A stretch of DNA of 6,891 bases from Lysobacterales bacterium CG_4_10_14_3_um_filter_64_11 (GTDB lineage: Bacteria > Pseudomonadota > Gammaproteobacteria > Xanthomonadales > Xanthomonadaceae): NCBI GenBank assembly GCA_002782905.1, contig PFJA01000104.1, positions 1 to 6,891 on the forward strand. Reading direction: 5' to 3'. Both the position numbers and the translations under genes were made by a program. A model generated the notes under the pieces. That model searched no databases. It saw nothing but the letters and a program-made list of their open reading frames with translations, and was not told where the DNA came from. Numbering within the stretch: position 1 is the stretch's first letter; each line of letters opens with the position of its first letter. Of this stretch, positions 1-4,953 are shown one piece after another.

Positions 1-197
1 CTGTCGTGACCCTGCACCACCATGCCCAGCGAGTCGCCAACCAGGATCACGTCCACACCATTGGCGTCGAGCACGGCAGCAAAACTGGCGTCGTACGCGG
101 TCAGCGCCACCAGTTTGGTGCGATCGTGCTTGTATTGCCGCAGTTGTGGCACCGTCAGTCTGGGGCGGGTCGCGGCTTTGTCGTTGCTTGCGTACAT
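1..197 (-). CDS. panB: 3-methyl-2-oxobutanoate hydroxymethyltransferase, N-terminal part (runs off the left edge)
   Basis: PanB (ketopantoate hydroxymethyltransferase) transfers a one-carbon unit from 5,10-methylene-tetrahydrofolate to 2-oxoisovalerate, the first committed step of pantothenate and coenzyme A synthesis in the cytoplasm. Only the first 65 residues are in the window. They contain LTAYDASFA (residues 32-40) and GVDVILVGDSLGMVVQGHD (47-65), the strongly conserved start of the PanB barrel. The Asp in VGDS (residue 55) matches the family's Mg2+-binding aspartate. The ATG at 197-195 is preceded by a GTCAGGA ribosome-binding site. The gene begins 20 bp after folK ends and is probably co-transcribed with it. 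Identity is very likely; the rest of the gene, and any panC or panD behind it, lies outside the window. Confidence 0.93.
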   Translation of the reverse strand, partial: MYASNDKAATRPRLTVPQLRQYKHDRTKLVALTAYDASFAAVLDANGVDVILVGDSLGMVVQGHD

Positions 198-217
198 GGT
201 GTCCTGACCCCGGAATA

Positions 218-700
218 CTAGGTTAGTGCAGTGATGGCATGAGTATCGACGCCGGCCAGCAGATCGCGCACCCGGCCGCGCCCGGGGACGATGATATCAG
301 GGGCGATCTGCGCCAACGGCAGCAACACGAAAGCACGCTGATGCATCTCGCGATGCGGCAGGTGCAGACCGGGCAGATCGCAGCACAGATCGCCGTACAG
401 CAACAGGTCGAGATCCAGTGTACGTGGACCCCAGCGCTCGCCCTCGCGGGTACGGCCTTGCTGTCGTTCGATAGCGAGCAGGGCATCAAGCAACGCGCGA
501 GCCGTCAGCGCGGTACGCAGCTGCGCGGCCGCATTGATGAAATCGGCCTGCGCGGCGTTGCCCCACGCCGGCGTGCGGAAATACGGAGACACCTGCACCA
601 CCTGGGTGTGCGGCAACGTCGCCAGCGCCGCCAGTGCCGCCGCAAACGCCGCGCGCACAGCGCCCAGATTGCCGCCAAGACCAATGAACGCGTCGATCAT
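218..700 (-). CDS. folK: 2-amino-4-hydroxy-6-hydroxymethyldihydropteridine pyrophosphokinase (HPPK)
   Basis: HPPK moves pyrophosphate from ATP to 6-hydroxymethyl-7,8-dihydropterin, the step before dihydropteroate synthase in folate synthesis. The 160-residue protein has the usual single-domain length. It starts with FIGLGGNLG (residues 5-13), carries the HPPK signature RWGPRTLDLDLLLYG (89-103) with the Mg2+-binding aspartates Asp96 and Asp98, and continues with LPHREMHQRAFVLLPL (114-129), which matches the conserved LPHP..-R-F-L-PL stretch of the family. The ATG at 700-698 overlaps the pcnB stop by four bases (ATGA), and no strong ribosome-binding site is seen, so translational coupling to pcnB is likely. 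Folate made here supplies the methylene-THF used by PanB, the next gene. Confidence 0.96.
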   Translation of the reverse strand: MIDAFIGLGGNLGAVRAAFAAALAALATLPHTQVVQVSPYFRTPAWGNAAQADFINAAAQLRTALTARALLDALLAIERQQGRTREGERWGPRTLDLDLLLYGDLCCDLPGLHLPHREMHQRAFVLLPLAQIAPDIIVPGRGRVRDLLAGVDTHAITALT

Positions 701-2070
701 GTCTCGGGATTGCCGGCTGGATGCGGCCGCCGCCGGCGTCGGCGCTTTTTCACGCTGGCCAGCGTTGCCCCATCGCCGACCGGCGGCGCATCCGGCTGCA
801 CAGCCGCCTTGTTGCCCTTGCGCACCGGCGCCAATTTTTCCGCGAGTTGCTCGGCGGGCACGATTTGTGCCTCACGCCAGAACGCCACCTCGGGCAGCAA
901 GGCCGGGTTCTGGATCGCGCGCAGCTCAAGAAAATCATAGGCCGCGCGAAACCGCGGATGTGCCAGCAGACGAAACACACGCTTGCGCTGACGCTGGCCG
1001 AAACGCGCTTGCAGCAGCCAGATTTCTTCCATTGCCAGCGAAAAACGCCGCGGCAATGTCACCCGCTGCGCCTGCTGCACTATCACCCGATCCGCCGCGC
1101 GCTGCTGCGCCACGGCCGGGTCCAGGCCCTGCGCCAGCAACGCCTCCACTTCCTCGCTGTAAGCCGGCCACAGCAATGCTGCAAGCAGAAATGCCGGCGT
1201 GACCGGCCGCTCTTCCGCCACCCGGTGATCGGTGTTCTCGAGCGCAGCGAGCACCATCGCGCGGGTTGCCTCGCCCGCTCGCGCCAGCGCCTGGGTCGCC
1301 TGTGGAAACAGCGCCGGCAACAGGCCATGTGCTTCAAGACCGAGAAAGCTGCGCTCGGCATGGCCGGTGAGAAACATCTTCAGGCATTCATCAAACAGGC
1401 GCGCCGACGCCGCGCCATCGAGCAATGGCGCCAGCCGCGGAATCGGCTCGGCTGCCGACGGGGCAATGCTGAAGCCGAGCTTGGCAGCCAGCCGCACCGC
1501 GCGCAGCATACGCACCGGATCTTCGCGGTAGCGCGTTTCCGGGTCACCGATCAAGCGCAACACGCGGTTTTGCACGTCCTCAAAACCACCGACGAAATCG
1601 CGCACCGAAAAATCTTCGACGGTGTAATACAGCGCGTTGGCGGTGAAGTCGCGGCGCACCGCGTCATCCTCGATGGTGCCGTAGACGTTATCGCGAACCA
1701 GGCGACCATCTTCGAGTTCACGGTCACCGGAGCCGTCATCGCTATTGGCGCGAAACGTCGCCACCTCGATGATCTCGCGGCCATAGACGACATGGGCAAG
1801 CCGGAAGCGTCGGCCGATCAGCCGGCAATTGCGAAACAACTGCTTGACCTGCTCGGGCGTGGCATCGGTCGCCACGTCATAATCCTTGGGGTTGCCGCCG
1901 ACCAACAGATCGCGCACGGCGCCGCCGACCAGGTAGGAGGCGTAACCGCCCTCGCGCAGGCGATACAGCACGCGCAACGCATTGGGGCTGATGTCCTTGC
2001 GCGAAATGGGATGTTGGTCGCGCGCCACGTGTACCGGCTGGAGTGGAATGGAGATGGCAGATGAGATCAT
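697..2070 (-). CDS. pcnB: poly(A) polymerase I
   Basis: PAP I adds short 3' poly(A) tails to RNAs and so speeds their decay by exoribonucleases; it belongs to the class II nucleotidyltransferase family with the CCA-adding enzymes. The 457-residue protein (E. coli form about 465) begins with the PAP I hallmark HPISRKDISPNALRVLYRL (20-38). Then come LVGGAVRDLL (47-56), the catalytic aspartates in DYDVAT (Asp63, Asp65), IEVATFR (101-107), RRDFTANALYY (139-149) and the tRNA-nucleotidyltransferase-type stretch EDPVRMLRAVRLAAKLGF (183-200). The C terminus ends in a basic run, KKRRRRRR (441-448), as is common in gammaproteobacterial PAP I and consistent with RNA binding. ISRKDIS argues for PAP I over a CCA-adding enzyme. 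The ATG at 2070 has no well-placed ribosome-binding site; AAGG lies about 26 nt upstream. First gene of a pcnB-folK-panB operon. Confidence 0.95.
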   Translation of the reverse strand: MISSAISIPLQPVHVARDQHPISRKDISPNALRVLYRLREGGYASYLVGGAVRDLLVGGNPKDYDVATDATPEQVKQLFRNCRLIGRRFRLAHVVYGREIIEVATFRANSDDGSGDRELEDGRLVRDNVYGTIEDDAVRRDFTANALYYTVEDFSVRDFVGGFEDVQNRVLRLIGDPETRYREDPVRMLRAVRLAAKLGFSIAPSAAEPIPRLAPLLDGAASARLFDECLKMFLTGHAERSFLGLEAHGLLPALFPQATQALARAGEATRAMVLAALENTDHRVAEERPVTPAFLLAALLWPAYSEEVEALLAQGLDPAVAQQRAADRVIVQQAQRVTLPRRFSLAMEEIWLLQARFGQRQRKRVFRLLAHPRFRAAYDFLELRAIQNPALLPEVAFWREAQIVPAEQLAEKLAPVRKGNKAAVQPDAPPVGDGATLASVKKRRRRRRPHPAGNPET

Positions 2071-2141
2071 GTCGGGCGGCGTAGCCGCTGCGTTTCCTTG
2101 CTGGTTTGGGTGCCGGCAGATGCCGGGCGAGGTTATTTCCG

Positions 2142-2170
2142 TTGCGTCGCAAGCGCGAGCTTTCTATACT
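2142..2170 (+). promoter_or_regulatory. sigma70 promoter of tRNA-Glu
   Basis: TTGCGT (2142-2147) and TATACT (2165-2170) are spaced by an ideal 17 bp and lie just upstream of the tRNA, so the start site should fall near 2177 with a 5' leader of about 26 nt. The -10 box matches 5 of 6 consensus bases. The segment between the -10 box and the predicted start (AGCGGC) is G+C rich, as in many growth-rate-controlled stable-RNA promoters. Confidence 0.75.
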
Positions 2171-2194
2171 AGCGGCTTGTGCTTGCACTACCAA
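2166..2194 (-). promoter_or_regulatory. candidate sigma70 promoter of the pcnB-folK-panB operon
   Basis: Reading the minus strand, TTGGTA (2194-2189) and TAGTAT (2171-2166) are separated by exactly 17 bp, each matching 4 of 6 positions of the sigma70 consensus. Transcription would start near 2160 and give a leader of about 90 nt before the pcnB ATG. The -10 box lies on top of the -10 box of the opposing tRNA-Glu promoter. This is a prediction from sequence only. Confidence 0.5.
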
Positions 2195-2202
2195 GCCTTT
2201 GC

Positions 2203-2278
2203 GCTCCCTTCGTCTAGTGGCCCAGGACACCGCCCTCTCAAGGCGGGAACACGAGTTCGAACCTCGTAGGGAGCACCA
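2203..2278 (+). tRNA. tRNA-Glu (anticodon CTC)
   Basis: A complete 76-nt cloverleaf can be drawn. The acceptor stem GCTCCCT/AGGGAGC pairs over 7 bp. The D-arm region GTCTAGTGGCCCAGGAC strongly resembles bacterial tRNA-Glu. The anticodon stem CCGCC/GGCGG (2230-2234 with 2242-2246) encloses the loop CTCTCAA, giving anticodon CTC (2237-2239), which reads GAG. The T arm ACGAG-TTCGAAC-CTCGT is perfect. CCA is encoded (2276-2278) after discriminator base A2275. It has its own promoter and terminator and looks functional. No duplicated 3' end that would mark an integrated element is visible in the window. Confidence 0.97.
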
Positions 2279-2315
2279 GTTCGAGATCGCAGCGCCAACT
2301 CCGTTGCCATCGTCA

Positions 2316-2342
2316 CGCAAAGGCCCGCCGCGGGCCTTTGCG
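2316..2342 (+). terminator. intrinsic terminator after tRNA-Glu
   Basis: A perfect 12-bp stem, CGCAAAGGCCCG with CGGGCCTTTGCG, closes on a 3-nt loop (CCG). It lies 38 nt after the tRNA and is followed by CTTTG, so the uridine tract is short. The strength of the hairpin and its place between the tRNA and the next promoter make it the likely end of the tRNA transcript. Confidence 0.75.
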
Positions 2343-2344
2343 CT

Positions 2345-2373
2345 TTGTGGCGAACGCCGGCGGAAGCTACAAT
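2345..2373 (+). promoter_or_regulatory. candidate sigma70 promoter of fdxA
   Basis: TTGTGG (2345-2350) and TACAAT (2368-2373) are separated by 17 bp; the -10 box matches 5 of 6 consensus bases. The -35 box starts two bases after the tRNA terminator stem. Transcription would begin near 2380, leaving a leader of about 47 nt before the fdxA ATG. Confidence 0.6.
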
Positions 2374-2426
2374 GGCCGCTGTCGTCGCAACCACGCTGCC
2401 ATTGCGCCTCAACCGGATACCACGTC

Positions 2427-2750
2427 ATGCCCTTCGTCGTCGTCGAGAACTGCATCCGCTGCAAATACACCGATTGCGTGGAAGTGTGTCCGGTCGATTG
2501 TTTCCACGAAGGGCCCAATTTTCTCGTCATTGACCCGGTGGAATGCATCGACTGCACCTTGTGCGAACCCGAATGCCCGGCCAAAGCGATCTACCCGGAA
2601 GACGATGTGCCCGCCGGCCAGGAACACTTCATCGCGCTCAACGCCGAGCTGGCGGCGGTTTGGCCAGTGATCACCACGCGCAAGGAACCGCCGCCGGACG
2701 CCAGCGACTGGGATGGCAAGCCCGACAAGCTGCCGCTGCTGGAGCGTTGA
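2427..2750 (+). CDS. fdxA: 7Fe ferredoxin (FdxA type, one [3Fe-4S] and one [4Fe-4S] cluster)
   Basis: A small soluble electron carrier of 107 residues, close in length and sequence to Azotobacter vinelandii ferredoxin I. All cluster ligands of that family are present. Cys9, Cys17 and Cys50 fit the [3Fe-4S] cluster; Cys21, Cys40, Cys43 and Cys46 fit the [4Fe-4S] cluster. Cys12 and Cys25 match the two non-ligand cysteines. Visible motifs are CIRCKYTDCVEVCPVDCF (9-26) and CIDCTLCEPECPAKAIY (40-56), and the C terminus contains the family's DWDGKPDKL stretch. The ATG at 2427 follows a weak CCGGAT ribosome-binding site. The gene appears to be transcribed alone, with a promoter just behind the tRNA terminator. 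Redox partners cannot be read from the sequence. It converges on the RegA/RegB-type redox regulators. Confidence 0.95.
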   Translation: MPFVVVENCIRCKYTDCVEVCPVDCFHEGPNFLVIDPVECIDCTLCEPECPAKAIYPEDDVPAGQEHFIALNAELAAVWPVITTRKEPPPDASDWDGKPDKLPLLER

Positions 2751-2761
2751 GCGGGTTTTTT
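2733..2761 (+). terminator. possible intrinsic terminator at the end of fdxA
   Basis: CCGCT (2733-2737) can pair with AGCGG (2750-2754) across a 12-nt loop that includes the fdxA stop region, and a run of six T (2756-2761) follows after one G. The stem is short and the loop large, but the T run is one of the few such runs in this G+C-rich window and sits exactly where a terminator is expected. Confidence 0.4.
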
Positions 2762-2892
2762 GGCGCGTCCGCAGCCGTGTGGGTTGCTGCCTGCCCAGCG
2801 TGATCGCCATGGGCATGCAGTCCGCGGATTATTCATGACGGTGGCGGCCCGCTCCCGATCGGTTCTTTTTCGACAGCATATGCACAAGTGCT

Positions 2893-2981
2893 CTCGCCAA
2901 GACGCCAGGAGCGCCAAGCCAAGCAAAAACATGGATGCGGAAAGTCGGCACGCGGGCCTTTGCCGTTTGCCGCATCAATAA
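2893..2981 (+). pseudogene. possible 5' relic of a GxxExxY-type gene
   Basis: Three imperfect CGCCAAG units (2895-2919) lie just upstream of an ATG at 2931 that opens MDAESRHAGLCRLPHQ and then stops at 2979-2981. From memory, GxxExxY-family genes in environmental bacteria often have CGCCAAG-type repeats in front of the start codon and N termini resembling MDAE-R--GL. None of the conserved core of that family follows here, so at most the first 10 residues survive. This is an inference from a short match and could be chance. Confidence 0.2.
2925..2976 (-). terminator. candidate terminator of the regBA-like operon
   Basis: On the minus strand GATGCGG...CCGCATC (2976-2970 with 2940-2934) encloses further pairing, AAA with TTT and CGGCA with TGCCG, around a 10-nt loop: about 15 bp with small bulges. 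Four bases later comes TTTTT (2929-2925). It lies about 125 nt past the regulator stop. The distance and the bulges make it a moderate candidate. The hairpin itself would also form in + strand transcripts coming from fdxA, but without a U tract. Confidence 0.45.
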
Positions 2982-3099
2982 CCGTCAATCGCCTCCACCA
3001 AGAGGCTGATGGATTTCTTGGCGAGCATTGACCACCTCTGCACCCACATCCGCTGACAAGCCAACTTTTTGTTGCGCAGCAGGTTTCAAGAGGTTCCCA

Positions 3100-3645
3100 C
3101 TACCCGCGCTCGCGCTCCGGGCGCTTGTGCAGGCGTCGCTGCAAAGTGCGCCGGTCGATGCCGAGCAAGCGAGCGGCCGCCGAAACATTGCCATCCGCCT
3201 CGGCCAGCATGCGCTGGATATGTTCCCACGACAGGCGTCGCAACGACGGCGGTGAATCCACCGGTTCTGGCGGTGGCCCGTCGGCATCCGGGTCTTCGAA
3301 CGCCGCCAACAGCGCGTCGATGGTGAACGGTTTGGGCAGGTAGCCCCAAGCACCGCGTCGCACCGCATCCACTGCGGTGGCGATGCTGGCATAGCCGGTT
3401 GCCAGCACGATGCGGGCATCAGGGCAGCTGCCCAGCAAGCTGCGGATCAGACTCAAGCCATTGTCCTGTCCCAGTTTGAGATCGAGCACGATGGCATCGG
3501 GCATTGCGGTTTTTGCGGCCGACACGCCGCTGGCACCATCGGCCGCGTTATCCACCTGATAGCCGCGACGAGTCAATGCGCGGGCCAGGGTGCTGCGGAA
3601 GGCATCGTCGTCATCGATTACCAGGATGCGCCGTACCTTGGTCAT
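3100..3645 (-). CDS. RegA/PrrA/ActR-family response regulator (Fis-type DNA-binding domain)
   Basis: A 181-residue two-domain regulator. The N-terminal receiver has the acidic pocket DDDD (11-14), phospho-acceptor Asp55 in VLDLKLG, Thr83 in LATGY and Lys105 in LPKPF. A proline-rich hinge (PPPEP, 125-129) precedes a short C-terminal Fis-type helix-turn-helix. WEHIQRMLAEADGNVSAAA (140-158) and GIDRRTLQRRLHK (162-174) match the RegA-family pattern WEHIQR...NVSETAR...HRRTLQR. There is no sigma54-interacting AAA+ domain, so it is not an NtrC-type activator. The ATG overlaps the sensor stop (ATGA), with GGAG 8 nt upstream inside the sensor gene. In the family, phosphorylation by RegB controls respiration, redox-balance and carbon or nitrogen genes; targets here are unknown. 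regA, prrA, actR and roxR are all used for this family, so no symbol is assigned. Confidence 0.93.
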   Translation of the reverse strand: MTKVRRILVIDDDDAFRSTLARALTRRGYQVDNAADGASGVSAAKTAMPDAIVLDLKLGQDNGLSLIRSLLGSCPDARIVLATGYASIATAVDAVRRGAWGYLPKPFTIDALLAAFEDPDADGPPPEPVDSPPSLRRLSWEHIQRMLAEADGNVSAAARLLGIDRRTLQRRLHKRPERERG

Positions 3646-4847
3646 GGCGTTTTCTCCATCGGCAGAACCACCTCGGTGACACAGCCGCCACCGTCACGCG
3701 CAAACAGACGCACACGGCCGCCGCAGCGCTCTATGCTGGCATTGGAAATCAGCAGGCCGATACCGAGGCCGGTGCCGCGGGTGTGGCCGTTGACGGCGCC
3801 CGAATCCGTGCGCAAGCCCGGGCCACGATCAAGAATATGCAGCACATATCGATCATCGCGCACGCTGCCATCGAGCGTGACCATGTGCGCGTTGCCGGCA
3901 GCAGCATTGGCGTCAGCCGCGTTGTTGAGCAGATTGATCAGCGCCTGCGGCAAGCCCTGATCGACGGCAATGCGCACCCCGGGAAGCTGTTGCTGACGTT
4001 CCACGGCAACCCCCGGGCGCAGCAACTGCCATTGGTCCAGGCAATCATCGAGGAATCCATCGACGGACTGAACCACGGTCTCGCCCAACGCCCCACGCCG
4101 TGCCAACGCGGCAAGCACAGCCACGTGCTTGCGGCAACGCGACAACTGTTCGCGCATCAGCCGGTAATCGTCGGCTGCCGGCGGCAATGGCGAGTCGGCG
4201 CACTCATCTACCAACATGCCCAGCGTGGACAACGGGGTGTTGAGTTCGTGCGCAGTGCCGGCGGCCAGCGCGCCAACGGCGATCAGCGACTCATCGCGCA
4301 ATTGCCGCTCGCGCGCCTGTGCAAGCCGCTGGCGCTGATCCTCGACGATGGCGCGAAAACGACACAAAACCACCAACAAGATCATCGCGCTGACCAGAAA
4401 CTGCACCCACATGCCGGTGACATGGTTGGCAAAACCACTTCCGCCCAGATGCATGCGGTGTTGGTGGCCATACAACAACCCGGTGTAAAGACCGGTCGCA
4501 AGCAGCGCTACGGCAATGGCATAGCGTCTGGGCATGGTGGCTGCGGCCACCGAAACCGGAACCAGGTACAAGGACGCAAACGGGTTGCCCGGGCCGCCGG
4601 AATAATTGAGCACGACGGTCAATGCGATGACATCGATCGCCATCTGCACCAGCACCAACACTTCGCCATCGGCTTGGCGGCGACGCAACCAGACATGGGC
4701 GACCACATTGCCCGCCAGCAACACGGCGAGCGCGCTGAGCAATGGCATGCGCGCTGGCCCCAGATCCATGTTGGCGTTGGCCAGCAGCAGCGCCAACAGC
4801 GCACCGATGATGCCGAGATAACGCAGTTTGATCAAAATCAGCGGCAA
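3642..4847 (-). CDS. RegB/PrrB/RoxS-family membrane redox-sensing histidine kinase
   Basis: Numbering is from the TTG at 4847 (401 residues). The N-terminal half has several hydrophobic segments (about 6-25, 35-52, 63-80, 88-103, 107-127 and 145-162). It carries GGPGNPF (84-90), the GGxxNPF motif that defines RegB sensors and is linked to ubiquinone sensing. The kinase core has the H-box GTAHELNTPLSTL with His200, the N-box NLLNNAADA (305-313), DRGPGL (340-345) and GTGLGIGLLISNA (358-370). Cys238 lies 38 residues after the histidine, close to the redox-active cysteine of Rhodobacter RegB (Cys265, 40 residues after His225). Start choice: the frame opens with TGA directly before a TTG at 4877; the TTG at 4847 is preferred because GGAG lies 9 nt upstream and it keeps the first membrane segment. 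Overlaps its regulator by four bases. Redox sensing is inferred from family motifs. Confidence 0.92.
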   Translation of the reverse strand: MPLILIKLRYLGIIGALLALLLANANMDLGPARMPLLSALAVLLAGNVVAHVWLRRRQADGEVLVLVQMAIDVIALTVVLNYSGGPGNPFASLYLVPVSVAAATMPRRYAIAVALLATGLYTGLLYGHQHRMHLGGSGFANHVTGMWVQFLVSAMILLVVLCRFRAIVEDQRQRLAQARERQLRDESLIAVGALAAGTAHELNTPLSTLGMLVDECADSPLPPAADDYRLMREQLSRCRKHVAVLAALARRGALGETVVQSVDGFLDDCLDQWQLLRPGVAVERQQQLPGVRIAVDQGLPQALINLLNNAADANAAAGNAHMVTLDGSVRDDRYVLHILDRGPGLRTDSGAVNGHTRGTGLGIGLLISNASIERCGGRVRLFARDGGGCVTEVVLPMEKTP

Positions 4848-4898
4848 CCCAACGCACTCCGCACCATGAAATCGCAATCACTCAGCCTATCGCGTTTT

Positions 4899-4929
4899 TG
4901 CCGCACTTTGCTGCGGCACGATGCCGCAG
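4899..4929 (-). promoter_or_regulatory. alternating hairpin leader between hinT and the RegB-like gene
   Basis: On the minus strand three arms follow each other: CTGCGGCA (4929-4922), TGCCGCAG (4918-4911) and TGCGGCA (4905-4899). The middle arm can pair with the first (8 bp, loop TCG) or with the third (7 bp, loop GCAAAG), but not with both. No U run follows, so it is not a standard intrinsic terminator. It may separate expression of the kinase-regulator pair from the upstream operon by processing, stabilising the hinT end, or attenuation. No clear sigma70 promoter was found in this gap. Confidence 0.4.
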
Positions 4930-4953
4930 CCGAAGTCACACGATATGGCCGGC

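Larger units (their letters stand above)
2751..3099. other. gene-poor region between convergent fdxA and the RegA-like gene
   Basis: No convincing gene is seen in these 349 bases. They hold the T6 run after fdxA, imperfect CGCCAAG direct repeats (2895-2919), a 10-bp inverted repeat (2893-2902 with 3016-3025), a long imperfect hairpin (2934-2976) followed on the minus strand by a T5 run, and a 17-codon minus-strand ORF (3028-2975). The + strand is open from 2760 to 2981 but starts at TTG without a ribosome-binding site and has no recognisable fold. The region may be partly the scar of a lost gene. Confidence 0.6.

Noticed and set aside
239..1202. Two overlapping + strand open frames across folK and pcnB
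   Set aside because: Antisense shadows of folK and pcnB without ribosome-binding sites or family features.
721..2064. 447-codon open frame on the + strand
   Set aside because: It lies fully antisense to pcnB, shows no recognisable motif, and is rich in Arg, His, Gln and Ala as expected from the reverse of a G+C-rich gene.
2203..2278. tRNA-Glu as an integration site
   Set aside because: No second copy of the tRNA 3' end and no integrase gene are seen in the window.
2591..2932. Minus-strand open frame starting MFLLGLALLAS in the fdxA 3' region
   Set aside because: The start looks signal-like, but the rest runs antisense through fdxA with no ribosome-binding site of note and no recognisable domain.
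4827..4836. Perfect palindrome TTTGATCAAA near the start of the RegB-like gene
   Set aside because: It lacks the 4-bp spacer of an FNR/Anr site (TTGAT-N4-ATCAA), is inside the coding region and is explained by the Leu-Ile-Lys codons.
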